DNA of 64,000 bases, from NCBI GenBank assembly GCA_964568455.1, contig CAZMPJ010000009.1, positions 1 through 64,000 of the forward strand, given 5' to 3'. A model generated the notes under the pieces. The model ran no database searches. It had not been told where the DNA came from and saw only the letters and a list, made by a program, of their open reading frames with translations. Below, one piece after another: positions 50,929-60,163 of this stretch (the stretch's first letter is position 1; every line of letters begins with the position of its first letter). Both the position numbers and the translations under genes were made by a program. The stretch is from CAZMPJ01 sp964568455 (lineage in GTDB: Bacteria > Margulisbacteria > WOR-1 > O2-12-FULL-45-9).

Positions 50929-53808
50929 TTATTTGTATGTCTTGAGCATGCTTGTTACGAATTTTATGGCTTTATCAAGTGTTTTAACCTTACTTTTAGG
51001 ATCAAGCCTATCTGGTAAAGTTTTATTGCGTTTCTTTTTGTATTGTTTATTAAGAATTTTGGAGAATCTTTGCGACCACTTATCTAATCCTTTAAAGAAC
51101 TTCTTATTGTTTTTGTATTTATTTAATATAATAGCCAATTGCATAGCCATGTTTTCAGCCTCTGCCGGGCTAATTTTCTGTTTTTTGTCTCCAATTTCTT
51201 TTCTCTTGTACATTAATTGTTCAAGCATTTTTCCGGTTACATCTAGATCATAATCTAATTCAGAGCAACCTCTTTTATGCTTCATTTTGGCTTTTGTTAT
51301 TTGTATGATTTGATCTTTTGTAATTGCTTCTTTTGTTATTGTGAGCTCTGTTTCTCCTGTTTTTTTGCAATATTTAGCGAATAATCTTGTGGCGAGATTG
51401 CCAGAATATAATCCTCCTGATATGAGGCTTAAAATAGCGGACTGTATTATTTGTTTAGCTCTGGTTTGCAGATAAGGAGGAAGAGAACCATAAGCATCCA
51501 GCAGCGCAAAGGATACGGTTTCCAATTCAGTATAATCCATAGTTATACTTAGTAATTTTATGTATTCTAATTGTATTCTTGCTTTTTGTTCGTTATTTGC
51601 TGTTTCTAGAGACTTTTTTAATCTTGCCGCATAAGTTATTGATGCTTCTACCTTTTTTCCTACAGTTGACTTGGACTCTTTCATCACTTTCTCATATTCT
51701 TCTTGGCCCGTTAAAGGCGGTGCAGCGAGCTCTATTAAGCTATCTATTTCGGCCTGCACTTGTTCTAATTTGATTTCTGTGTCTAATTCTGTCTTGCCTT
51801 TAGATCTAAGCTGTTCATTTAGTTTTTCTGTTTTTTCTTTATAATTAGTTTTTACTCTTTGGGCAAAAGTCTCTCTATTCTTGATTAAATAAGTTCTTAT
51901 TTCTAATGCCAAAGCAGCTTCGTCTTTTTTTGTTCTATCAATGTTATCAAAAAATTCTTTTGTTGCTTGCATGAATAGTCCAGCTGCTTGATCTTTTAAT
52001 TTGTCATTTTGGCTATATTTTTGTTCCACTATTAATGCTTGTTTAGCTGCTTCTTTATATTGTTTTTCTTTTAATAATGTGCCTATTAATGATTGGCGTA
52101 GCTGGAAGGCTTTTTTGGTACTGCTTATGCCCGTATGTTGTTCTTCGAAAACTTTAATTTGTGCAATAGCTTCTTCATATCTTTCTTCTTTCAGGAGTTT
52201 TAAAATTAAATTGTATCTTATTGTTTCATGTTTGTGATTTTTTAGATAATCCGTGGCTTGTTTAATAAACTCGTCAGGGTTTGATTTTGCTAAGCTGTTT
52301 ATTTCATATTCCTTTTTAAGATCAGAACCAGAAGTTTTTTCAGATTCACTCTTTTCCTCCACTTCCTCCCCCTTCAACCATGCTAAAAACTTATCCGTAT
52401 CTTTAAGCTGTTTTGGGCTGTCAAGCTTGCTAGTATCCACCCAATAGTGCTCCAGAGAGGCACCTTTATCAAAGTATTTTTGCGGTAATTGAGCCAAAAA
52501 TCCCATGGTGAAGACAAAGTCCTGGACTTGGCCAGCCTTAGAAGGGGCGAGGTGGACCTGATATTTGTCTTCTAGGATAAGCAGAAAAGATTCGCGAATC
52601 GATAATTCGTCGTCAATTAGCACGTGTTCAGCCTTAAACTCAAAATCCTTGGTATATGTAAGCCCAAGTAAATTACAAATAACCCTGGTAGCTGTTTCTT
52701 TATTTTCAGAACCAACTTTAGAAAGTAGGGCAGTAGCGCTAATTTCTTTTTTGCCAGCCATTAGTTTTTTGGTGGTTTTTGAAGTATAAACATAAACCCA
52801 GCGCTTGCTTTGCAGAGCAACTTTGAATAAAGTTGCATCATTTATGTTTAAGCCCCTTGAAACCATGTCAAGATGGGCTGCCATATCAACAAAGTCGTCT
52901 CCAGTAATTGCGTTGTCTCCATTTGAAATAACCCCGCCCATACTAAAGACGTTATAAGCTTGGTCAGAGGCTGCTGGATCAATCTTTTTAAACTCTTCTC
53001 TGGTAATTAATCCATCAGCAAAAATTTGCTGGTAAAGCTCAAGACTCATGCCGGTTCTTTGAAAATGTGCCCAATAACCGTCGACAACCAGTTCTGCTTC
53101 ATCACCATTAACTTCTAGCTTTTCGCCGTCAACCTCAACTTTATACTTTTCAAAACCTTTGGACAGGACTTTATATGTGCCATCATCTTGTCTTTCAACT
53201 AAAATTACTCTAGTAACTTCTTTTTTATCTACTTTTTCTGTAAAGGTGATAATGCGTTGGTTAGGTTCTAAGTTAGAACTTACTTTTGCAGAATGTTTTT
53301 TTAATAGGCTTAATCCTTCCCCATTAATTACTTGAGGAGCGGCCTTAATGATAGCAATTATCATTTTCGTGCCAATTTCTGGATCGCGAAAATAAGCAGC
53401 TAAATCATCAAAAGTATATTCTATATCATTAATAATTATTGATTCTTTCTTATCTGGATTAATGTTTGCTTCCCATTCTTTCCCACTAATCGAATCAATA
53501 TTGTCGATAAAATTTTGTTCTTTCCCTGTTGATTTTATTAATGAGTCAGCTTCACGCCCAAGTTTAGCGAATTTTTTCTCAAGATCAGATCCTCTAATTT
53601 GTGTTAAGCAGATTTGATAGGCATCATTAGCATTGGCTCTTGCTTGGTTTAGATTTGCTAAAGTAGTTGAGGTGGGGGTTGTCTTATAAGCCTTGGTTGC
53701 TTTTTCAAGAGCACCAAGTCGAGTTTTTAATTTTTTTACTTGAGGACTCTCATCAGCAGGTCTAGCTGTGCTACGAGCTGACGATGCTCCTCCAACAGGC
53801 CTTACCAT
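50929..53808 (-). CDS. 959-aa protein with receiver-like remnant and TPR-like region
   Basis: The function is unknown. Residues about 85-390 are shared with the truncated paralogue at 29121-30150 and contain an EF-hand-like loop (NGDNAITGDD near 310). Residues about 396-435 read HVLIDDELSIRESFLLILED and then YQVHLAPSKAGQ. This closely resembles the start of a CheY-type receiver (the acidic pair after beta-1, then the first helix and second strand), but the phosphorylation-site half is not visible. Residues about 490-640 are TPR-like. The C-terminus is basic. AGGAGGAAACA precedes the ATG. There is no signal peptide or membrane helix. Confidence 0.75.
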   Translation of the reverse strand: MVRPVGGASSARSTARPADESPQVKKLKTRLGALEKATKAYKTTPTSTTLANLNQARANANDAYQICLTQIRGSDLEKKFAKLGREADSLIKSTGKEQNFIDNIDSISGKEWEANINPDKKESIIINDIEYTFDDLAAYFRDPEIGTKMIIAIIKAAPQVINGEGLSLLKKHSAKVSSNLEPNQRIITFTEKVDKKEVTRVILVERQDDGTYKVLSKGFEKYKVEVDGEKLEVNGDEAELVVDGYWAHFQRTGMSLELYQQIFADGLITREEFKKIDPAASDQAYNVFSMGGVISNGDNAITGDDFVDMAAHLDMVSRGLNINDATLFKVALQSKRWVYVYTSKTTKKLMAGKKEISATALLSKVGSENKETATRVICNLLGLTYTKDFEFKAEHVLIDDELSIRESFLLILEDKYQVHLAPSKAGQVQDFVFTMGFLAQLPQKYFDKGASLEHYWVDTSKLDSPKQLKDTDKFLAWLKGEEVEEKSESEKTSGSDLKKEYEINSLAKSNPDEFIKQATDYLKNHKHETIRYNLILKLLKEERYEEAIAQIKVFEEQHTGISSTKKAFQLRQSLIGTLLKEKQYKEAAKQALIVEQKYSQNDKLKDQAAGLFMQATKEFFDNIDRTKKDEAALALEIRTYLIKNRETFAQRVKTNYKEKTEKLNEQLRSKGKTELDTEIKLEQVQAEIDSLIELAAPPLTGQEEYEKVMKESKSTVGKKVEASITYAARLKKSLETANNEQKARIQLEYIKLLSITMDYTELETVSFALLDAYGSLPPYLQTRAKQIIQSAILSLISGGLYSGNLATRLFAKYCKKTGETELTITKEAITKDQIIQITKAKMKHKRGCSELDYDLDVTGKMLEQLMYKRKEIGDKKQKISPAEAENMAMQLAIILNKYKNNKKFFKGLDKWSQRFSKILNKQYKKKRNKTLPDRLDPKSKVKTLDKAIKFVTSMLKTYK

Positions 53809-53832
53809 TGTTTCCTCCTATACAAACTACAA

Positions 53833-53886
53833 AACCCGCCTTAAACAGGCCATGCCTACCGGCAGGCAGGCAATCCGGTCCGGGTT
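53833..53886. other. GC-rich hairpin in the 5' region of the 959-aa gene
   Basis: Outer arms AACCCG/CGGGTT enclose an inner GCCTACCGGCAGGC hairpin, on a much more GC-rich background than the surroundings. It lies 25 bp before the gene on the minus strand. It may be a repeat-type palindrome (CCTGCCGGTAGGC family) or a transcript leader structure. Confidence 0.45.
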
Positions 53887-53969
53887 CAATATATATATCG
53901 TAATAAGATGCGGAAAACTTGCATGAAAAAAGTGAAATTTCCCCCAGAACCACCCGATAAATAACTACC

Positions 53970-54590
53970 ATGGTAACAATGTGTGGACAACCACCAGTAA
54001 AAGGCGGTAAAATAGTACAAAGATTTTTTCCTATGAGAAAATTTACTACTTTAAGCCGAAATCCAGGACAAGAAACTGCTTATCGCGCATTAATGTCAAA
54101 ATTAAATGCCGCGCATGGATCAAGCCAAGAAAATATTAAGCACATCAATGATCTTGGTAGATTGTTAACCATGGTTGGGCAGGAAGTAAAAGATTGGTTC
54201 CCGGGATCAGAAGTTTCGTTTCAAGGATCGCCTTCTTCTTCTCCCATTGAAAAAGCTGCTTCTGCATCAAAGCGCCTAATTTATATTCCTTCCCGCACAA
54301 CAGATACAATTTATGTTTCTGGCAATACTGGCTCTGATTCAATTACTATGTTTTCCGCTATCCCGCCTCAACTAGGTTTAACGAACTTAGATTTTAATCC
54401 GGATGCCGGTTGTCTTGTGATTTGTCCCATGCTTTCTGGCGATGGCAATCCTGATTTTGAAGTCCAAGGTTTAATGTTGGTGACCAGAACCGCACCCGAA
54501 GCTTTTGACCCTCTAGTTGACCTGCCAATTTTGCGCATGTTGGCCAATGATACTGCTATTGTTATGGCGCAGAGCGAGTTAACTTTATAG
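53970..54590 (+). CDS. hypothetical protein with GAF-like C-terminal half
   Basis: This 206-residue protein has a basic N-terminus, then a helix (AYRALMSKLNAAHGSSQENI). Residues 90-206 read like a small-ligand sensor domain: CLVICPMLSGDGN, then VQGLMLVTRTAPEAFDPLVD and PILRMLANDTAIVMAQSEL. That is the order of the last strands and final helix of GAF domains. The resemblance is by eye only. The start is uncertain: ATGs at 53970, 53979 and 54033 all lack a ribosome site. It precedes the GGDEF-like 1,741-aa gene by 313 bp on the same strand, so they may work together. Confidence 0.65.
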   Translation: MVTMCGQPPVKGGKIVQRFFPMRKFTTLSRNPGQETAYRALMSKLNAAHGSSQENIKHINDLGRLLTMVGQEVKDWFPGSEVSFQGSPSSSPIEKAASASKRLIYIPSRTTDTIYVSGNTGSDSITMFSAIPPQLGLTNLDFNPDAGCLVICPMLSGDGNPDFEVQGLMLVTRTAPEAFDPLVDLPILRMLANDTAIVMAQSELTL

Positions 54591-54903
54591 AAGAACCTTG
54601 CTCTAATTAACCCATATTTTATCTCAAATCATCAGTTATCCCTAATTATCCCAAATAACATGCCACGAATTGAAGAATTCTCTTATTGCCCCAAATCTTC
54701 ACAAATTTAATTCTTCGTGATTATTCGTTAGATAAGAGAGTCTATTCGAGTATTCCGATTCGGATTAATTTGGGATTGTTGATACGGGATAAAATTTGGA
54801 TTATTCGAGAAGCCAAACCTTAGCGCAAGATTTACCCCATTTAATTCGATTATACTACTGTAGCCCCTTATATTAATAGTGTAATGGGAAAAAGGAGAGT
54901 CCT
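54591..54903 (+). other. 313-bp intergenic region before the 1,741-aa gene
   Basis: I see no gene. The stretch is AT-rich with scattered ATTCG units, and an inverted pair TCTCTTAT/ATAAGAGA enclosing about 60 bp. A candidate -10 TATACT lies at 54851-54856 without a convincing -35. The last 20 bases contain AAAGGAG (54891-54897), a good ribosome site for the GTG at 54904. Confidence 0.5.
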
Positions 54904-57900
54904 GTGGGAGGACCAGTACGTTTTTTTACAAATGTAAATAGATCTCTGCCTACGCAAGGGCCAAAAGCAACCCCTGCGCTAAACGTATCTCAACAAAAAA
55001 GTACTCTGGCAGACCTGCGCAATGTTGGTTCTTCAAAACCAATGGGGTATTTGCCTACCTGGGCGATTGTTGCACAAGGAAGCACTGTTCCAGGTTTAAC
55101 CGCAGAATTACAAGCTAAGGGGCTTAAAACAATTTATCTTCCTAGTGAAGGTGGTTGGCTTTTTGCTTATGATGAAGCCTCTCTTTCTGACCATTTAGAT
55201 CGCAATAGCGCAGTATTAGAAAAAGCTGGGTGGCCGACAACTGCAAGAGAATTTGTGCGTACTGTTTCAAAAGGAGGGGCACCGCATAAAACCAAGCTTT
55301 ATGATGTGGTTGCCGATGCCTTTGGAGACAGTAAAAACCCTGGCCGGTTGGACAATGTGCATACTAGTGATGTGGATTGGGAGTCAACCATAAAATATTA
55401 TGAAGACAGCGGTAATCAGCCGGAAGTAGATAGATTAAAAAAATTGCGTAGTGTTCAGCGCTTACAAAGAGGTGCGGCTGCATCTGGGCTTCCTGGACTT
55501 TTTGATAATTATGCTGAAGCCCTTGAAGCAAAATCGGTTCCAGAAGTAACTCCAAAGCCAGCCCCACAACCCCAACCCAAAACTTTTGTTGAAATAACCA
55601 GAATGGATTTAAACTCTGGCAAGCCTTCGCGCTGGGCAGTGGTTAATTTTTCCGGTTTAAAATATGTTAATGATAACTATACCGGTGGTCACGTTGCCGG
55701 TGATGCTTATCTTGAGGCAGCAGAAAGCAAAATCAGGGAAATTGCCGGGCAAGCCGGCATAAAAGAAATCTTTATTGTGCGCGATGGCCCCAACTTTTCT
55801 ATTCATTTGCCGGAAGGCGTTAGAAGTAATTTTGCTATGAGTCAGATAGAAGCTGCTTTTGCTCAAGGCATAACTTTTCAATATGAATATAAAGGTCAAA
55901 CCTTAATCAAAACTTATACACCAGCTACAGAGGGCAGGGCAAAAATTGCTACTGCTGGAATTCTCGCTTTTGATGTGTCAGCCAAAGAGATGTCGTCCGA
56001 GGCAATGGGAAGGGCGCGCTCGCAAGAGATTTATTATTTAAACCGGCCAGAAGCAGGCCGCCGGGCTGGGGAAATATTTGTGGTTGATGCCAAGTATGGC
56101 GAATATCTTGAAACCTTAACCTTGAAAAACCGTTTGATTGATAGAAATCCCCGTGTAACAGCAACAGGTCCTAATGTTGAGCCGCGCAGCCAGCTGCACA
56201 ATGTTGACCAGCTAAAACTTGATGCTGAAAACATGATGAAAAAAGGCAAATCAGTTCGTTTTGCTTTTTTTGATGGCAATGCCATTGGGTCTTGGCGTAC
56301 CTTTGGTTTTGTTGGCGAGCTTTTCATGGACGCTATTATTGAGCAACGTATTGCTGAAGCAGCTACTGTTTTGCCCAAAGGAGTAACTATTTATCGCCAT
56401 GGGCCAGGCTCCGAAGAATTTTATTTATTAGCAGATGGTGAACAATATTCTGAAGCGCAAATGCAGGAAATGGCAAAAGAATTTATGCGCTCCTTGAATG
56501 AAAAGCCTTTAAGATTAAAAGTTGAAAGTAACACCTTAGAAGCAACCGAAATGGGCCGGCGCTATCTGGAAGCATGGCAGAAAAAAAATCCCGGCAAAGC
56601 TGTGCCAGAAACATTAGAGGTAGATGTTACCAAAGCAGTGAGAGGTAGGGGTGGGGTTTATCATCAAGGTATAACAGTTACGATGGGAGTTGGAACTATT
56701 AAGCCTGATTCTGGCTCTGCCCAAGAAGCTTTTGAAAAAGGATTTCATAAAATCGTTGAACAAGGTGAGGCAGCGAAAAAGCTTAATCCAAAACGTAGAA
56801 ATTTCTTGGTGCAGGTTGATGGAGATCAAGCCAAAGTAATTCCTTTAGAAATAGATGGGCGTGATTTCTTGGAAGTTAATCGAGATAATATCCGTTTTGT
56901 TGATAGTCGAATAAATTCGAATTTTTCAGTTAATGATTTAATGCGTTTAAATCTTGGACCCAAAAGTACTTTTAAATATAAAGGCTGTATTTATAAAGTG
57001 TCTGCCTCTTTTGATTTTAAAGGCCGCACAGCTATGATTCTTTATTTTGCTAATGGTGACGGAATTTATCAGGCGCGCATGGTTTACAAGAGCAATTCTC
57101 ACTTGACCCAGCGCGCTATTCCAAATACTGCAATGGGCTGGGCTGGCAAGGGAGTTGGTTCCAGTGAGTCTGTTGCTTATCCGCATGAAGTGCAAAGATT
57201 TTTAGAAGAAAATGCTCAAAAGCATAAAGTGAATCTTTCCGAGGCTCACAGCGAGGCTCTTGGTGAAGGAATATTAAGGTTTGGAACTGAACCCGAAAAA
57301 ACTTATGTTGGTGGAATGAGAAAAGCTACGGCTCCTTTGGATATAGGAGAATTTACCGGTACTACACCAGATAGCTTTAAATTTAAGCCTGGTTTTGAGC
57401 CGGAAATCCCAAAGAATATTAAACCTTCCTATCAAGTTGCCGACTCTGCTACCGGACAATATTTGGATGCTTATGTTGTTTTGTCTAAAAATAAAAAAGT
57501 TTCATATCTATTTTTCTGTGATCAAAAAGGCAATGGAGCTTTAGTTTCTTATCAGGCAACAGACTTTTATCCTAATGAATATGGGGTTAATCAGCTGCAG
57601 GTTTTAGGTAAAAGCGAAAAATTGATTATGCCTATCAGGGAAAGAGCGCATAATATTCCGGCTGGCTACACAGGGAAAAAAGCAGGGGTATATACAGATG
57701 CCACTCCTTGGACTAATCAGCTTCCCCCAGTAAAAGAATTACTAAGGAAGGTGCGCGGACAGGAAAACTCAAAAGTTATCAGGATTAAACTTTCTGCTCA
57801 AGAAGAAGCAGCGTTAACCAGGGAAAAATTGGTGATTAAGCAATACCGCGGAAAAGCTTTAGTTGTAATTGAGCTTAAGCCAGGGGAGAGGAAAGCTTTT

Positions 57901-60129
57901 TATTTTTCTGAAAATTTAGATGTTAAAACAAATGGAAAAACTATAATAGTTTCTAAAAAGGGTCTTTCTAATATCGCACATATGGAAGGATCTGTTTTTG
58001 TTTATCAAAGTCCAGCTGAAATGGTGGAAAGTTTAACCAAAAAGCCTAAATTGTTTGGCGAAGAAGTAAGAAGCCAGACTTTTGTTTTAGATGAAGGCAG
58101 CTGGAAGGCTAGAGGGGTTGCGATGAATGCGGGGATTAACCCTCTTCAAAAACCCGTTTTTACTGATGACCGCCTGGTGGTTGAAACTAAGCCGAGCCGA
58201 GCAAAAAAGTTGGCAGCTAAATATGATGTCCCAGTGAAGATTGCAAAAAGAGCGTTAGCTATAAGCCAAGATTCAAAGGCAAGATTAAAAGCGGCAAAAA
58301 CTCAAGCCATGAAAAGGATTGACCGACTAAATAAAAGCGCCCAGGAAAAAGCCAGGATGAAAGCCGAAGCAGCTAAGGGTTGGGATGCAGCTATTGCAGA
58401 AGTGGAAGAAGCTTCAGTTAAAAAAGCTGTAATTGATCAATTAAAAAAAGAAAGAAAAGTACTTAGAAAAGAAGTAAAAACTCTTAAAAAACAAAGAGCG
58501 CCAAAATCAGAGATTAGAGCCAAGGCAAAAAGATTGGCAGAGTTAGACAATGTTTTAGACGGTAAAGTTAAAAAATTTGCTAAAGCCCACGGTCAAATGC
58601 TGGCTTTGCTTTTAACTATGGATGTGATTCGTCATTGGTCTGAAGTTAAAACCGGAAACTTAGGCGGTGTTGTGCAAACAGGAGTTGGTTCTGTGGCAGG
58701 ATACGGTATGTTTGTGGGTACAGAAAAAACAATTGGAGTTTTGACTGGAATATCAAAAAGCAGTGCACTTACAGGAGCAGGAACCATTATTCCTGCGGCA
58801 CACTCTGCTTATGCGCATAGAAATCATTTTACTTCAGTTGATAGCGATGCAGCCATGTTAGCCGGAATTGATGTGGTTAAAGAGGGTATTGCTGGCTATC
58901 TTTCTACTAAAGCTATGATTGCGGTTACTGCTGCTACTGCTGAAACCGGTCCTTTTTCATTATTGTTTGGGCTGGGAGCTGCTTCAGTTACTTATATTGC
59001 AACAGGTAAATTAGCCGAGGTTTTAGGTTATGATCAGTTTTTAGAAAAAAGATTTACTCGGGCAGAGATTAAAGATGCTTTTAGGGACTTAAGTTATGGT
59101 GGAACCAAATTAGTGGTTAAACGAGGCCGTACTAATACTCCTTATTTTAATAATAAAGATGTTGAAATTGCTAAGGATGTAAAAATTTCCCGAGCCCAGC
59201 AAACCTTGATGATGTTAACCGCTATGAAAAATTATTTTAATATGTCAACAACAGAAAGACTGGCTTTTGCTGCTGATAAGAATAACCATGCTATTATTAC
59301 TGCTTTTAATACTCTTTTTGCAGTAGAAGAATTGCACATTGATGATTATAGTGATCTTTCTCCAGAAGCCTTTGATGCTATTGTTAAATCTGTGGGTAGA
59401 TTTTATCAGCAAGACAAATCTCCTGGTCAGTATAGAAAAGTAAAAGTAAGGCTTAGAACTAAACAAGAAAAAATTTATCATCCTTTAACCAATGAAATTG
59501 TAGGACTTAGGACTGTTTATCGAGTAACGGTTGTTGGTCAAAAGCATCAGGCTACCTTGGGTTGGAATGGAGTGGAGTGGGAGCCAATAGAGGGGACAAA
59601 GCGAAAAAAGACTTTTAAAACAAAAGGAGAGATTGTTCCTGTCGGTGACCCAAATAAACTAGTAGAAGCGCAGGTATTGCAAAAAGGAATGGTGGCTAAT
59701 GTATTTACGATTTCCTTGCCAGAAATGATAGGTTTAGGTATAAGCATTCCTTTTGATCAGTTGAAGCGTTTCCCGGTAGTTATGGAAGGCTTAGCTAAAA
59801 ATCTAAGCATGTTGGGTTATAAAGTAGAAGATGAGTTTTTACATAAAGTAACTCCTGGCAGCCGTGCAGTAACTCCCGGTAGTCTTTATAAAGCCTATTA
59901 TCAGTTTTGTAAAGACCAAGGTTTTCCTTTTGAAGGGCAAGAAAATTACAATCCTGATTTTGCACTTTTGCCTAGTAATAAAACGCCTAAACTTGATTAT
60001 AGGGGTGCAGCCTGGATATTAATTGAGCTTGATCCAGAGGCCAAAGCTCAAGTTGAAGTAGTAAGACAAGAAATGCAGCGCAAAAGAGAAATTAAGAAAA
60101 TTACAGATATGTTTAAGGTTTCTAATTGA
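54904..60129 (+). CDS. 1,741-aa protein with two degenerate GGDEF-like domains
   Basis: It begins at a GTG seven bases after AAAGGAG and has no signal peptide. Residues about 230-345 read like a GGDEF domain (NFSGLKYVNDNYTGGHVAGD, then VRDGPNF where RxGGDEF is expected, near 293-298). A second copy (about 415-620) has FAFFDGNAIGSWRTFGFVGE, YRHGPGSEEF (GSEEF at 502-506) and ITVTMGVGTI with a final helix EAAKKLNPKRRN. The first signature is lost and the second altered, so diguanylate cyclase activity is doubtful; binding of a ligand is possible. Residues about 1,110-1,230 are a basic coiled coil. About 1,235-1,390 are hydrophobic and Gly/Ala-rich, possibly membrane-inserting. The rest is unrecognised. 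Confidence 0.75.
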   Translation: MGGPVRFFTNVNRSLPTQGPKATPALNVSQQKSTLADLRNVGSSKPMGYLPTWAIVAQGSTVPGLTAELQAKGLKTIYLPSEGGWLFAYDEASLSDHLDRNSAVLEKAGWPTTAREFVRTVSKGGAPHKTKLYDVVADAFGDSKNPGRLDNVHTSDVDWESTIKYYEDSGNQPEVDRLKKLRSVQRLQRGAAASGLPGLFDNYAEALEAKSVPEVTPKPAPQPQPKTFVEITRMDLNSGKPSRWAVVNFSGLKYVNDNYTGGHVAGDAYLEAAESKIREIAGQAGIKEIFIVRDGPNFSIHLPEGVRSNFAMSQIEAAFAQGITFQYEYKGQTLIKTYTPATEGRAKIATAGILAFDVSAKEMSSEAMGRARSQEIYYLNRPEAGRRAGEIFVVDAKYGEYLETLTLKNRLIDRNPRVTATGPNVEPRSQLHNVDQLKLDAENMMKKGKSVRFAFFDGNAIGSWRTFGFVGELFMDAIIEQRIAEAATVLPKGVTIYRHGPGSEEFYLLADGEQYSEAQMQEMAKEFMRSLNEKPLRLKVESNTLEATEMGRRYLEAWQKKNPGKAVPETLEVDVTKAVRGRGGVYHQGITVTMGVGTIKPDSGSAQEAFEKGFHKIVEQGEAAKKLNPKRRNFLVQVDGDQAKVIPLEIDGRDFLEVNRDNIRFVDSRINSNFSVNDLMRLNLGPKSTFKYKGCIYKVSASFDFKGRTAMILYFANGDGIYQARMVYKSNSHLTQRAIPNTAMGWAGKGVGSSESVAYPHEVQRFLEENAQKHKVNLSEAHSEALGEGILRFGTEPEKTYVGGMRKATAPLDIGEFTGTTPDSFKFKPGFEPEIPKNIKPSYQVADSATGQYLDAYVVLSKNKKVSYLFFCDQKGNGALVSYQATDFYPNEYGVNQLQVLGKSEKLIMPIRERAHNIPAGYTGKKAGVYTDATPWTNQLPPVKELLRKVRGQENSKVIRIKLSAQEEAALTREKLVIKQYRGKALVVIELKPGERKAFYFSENLDVKTNGKTIIVSKKGLSNIAHMEGSVFVYQSPAEMVESLTKKPKLFGEEVRSQTFVLDEGSWKARGVAMNAGINPLQKPVFTDDRLVVETKPSRAKKLAAKYDVPVKIAKRALAISQDSKARLKAAKTQAMKRIDRLNKSAQEKARMKAEAAKGWDAAIAEVEEASVKKAVIDQLKKERKVLRKEVKTLKKQRAPKSEIRAKAKRLAELDNVLDGKVKKFAKAHGQMLALLLTMDVIRHWSEVKTGNLGGVVQTGVGSVAGYGMFVGTEKTIGVLTGISKSSALTGAGTIIPAAHSAYAHRNHFTSVDSDAAMLAGIDVVKEGIAGYLSTKAMIAVTAATAETGPFSLLFGLGAASVTYIATGKLAEVLGYDQFLEKRFTRAEIKDAFRDLSYGGTKLVVKRGRTNTPYFNNKDVEIAKDVKISRAQQTLMMLTAMKNYFNMSTTERLAFAADKNNHAIITAFNTLFAVEELHIDDYSDLSPEAFDAIVKSVGRFYQQDKSPGQYRKVKVRLRTKQEKIYHPLTNEIVGLRTVYRVTVVGQKHQATLGWNGVEWEPIEGTKRKKTFKTKGEIVPVGDPNKLVEAQVLQKGMVANVFTISLPEMIGLGISIPFDQLKRFPVVMEGLAKNLSMLGYKVEDEFLHKVTPGSRAVTPGSLYKAYYQFCKDQGFPFEGQENYNPDFALLPSNKTPKLDYRGAAWILIELDPEAKAQVEVVRQEMQRKREIKKITDMFKVSN

Positions 60130-60154
60130 GATTCCCCTCGCATTGTGCTATATT
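60126..60154 (+). promoter_or_regulatory. promoter of the argFGH-ndk operon
   Basis: TTGAGA (60126-60131), a 17-base spacer and extended -10 TGCTATATT (hexamer 60149-60154) lie nine bases before the argF ATG. The -35 overlaps the stop of the 1,741-aa gene. No Shine-Dalgarno site is present, so the transcript is nearly leaderless. No ArgR-box palindrome was recognised. Confidence 0.6.
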
Positions 60155-60163
60155 ATAGCCTCT

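Noticed and set aside
24368..60129. CRISPR array or cas genes in the accessory region
   Set aside because: No regularly spaced direct repeats with unique spacers and no Cas-like motifs were found.
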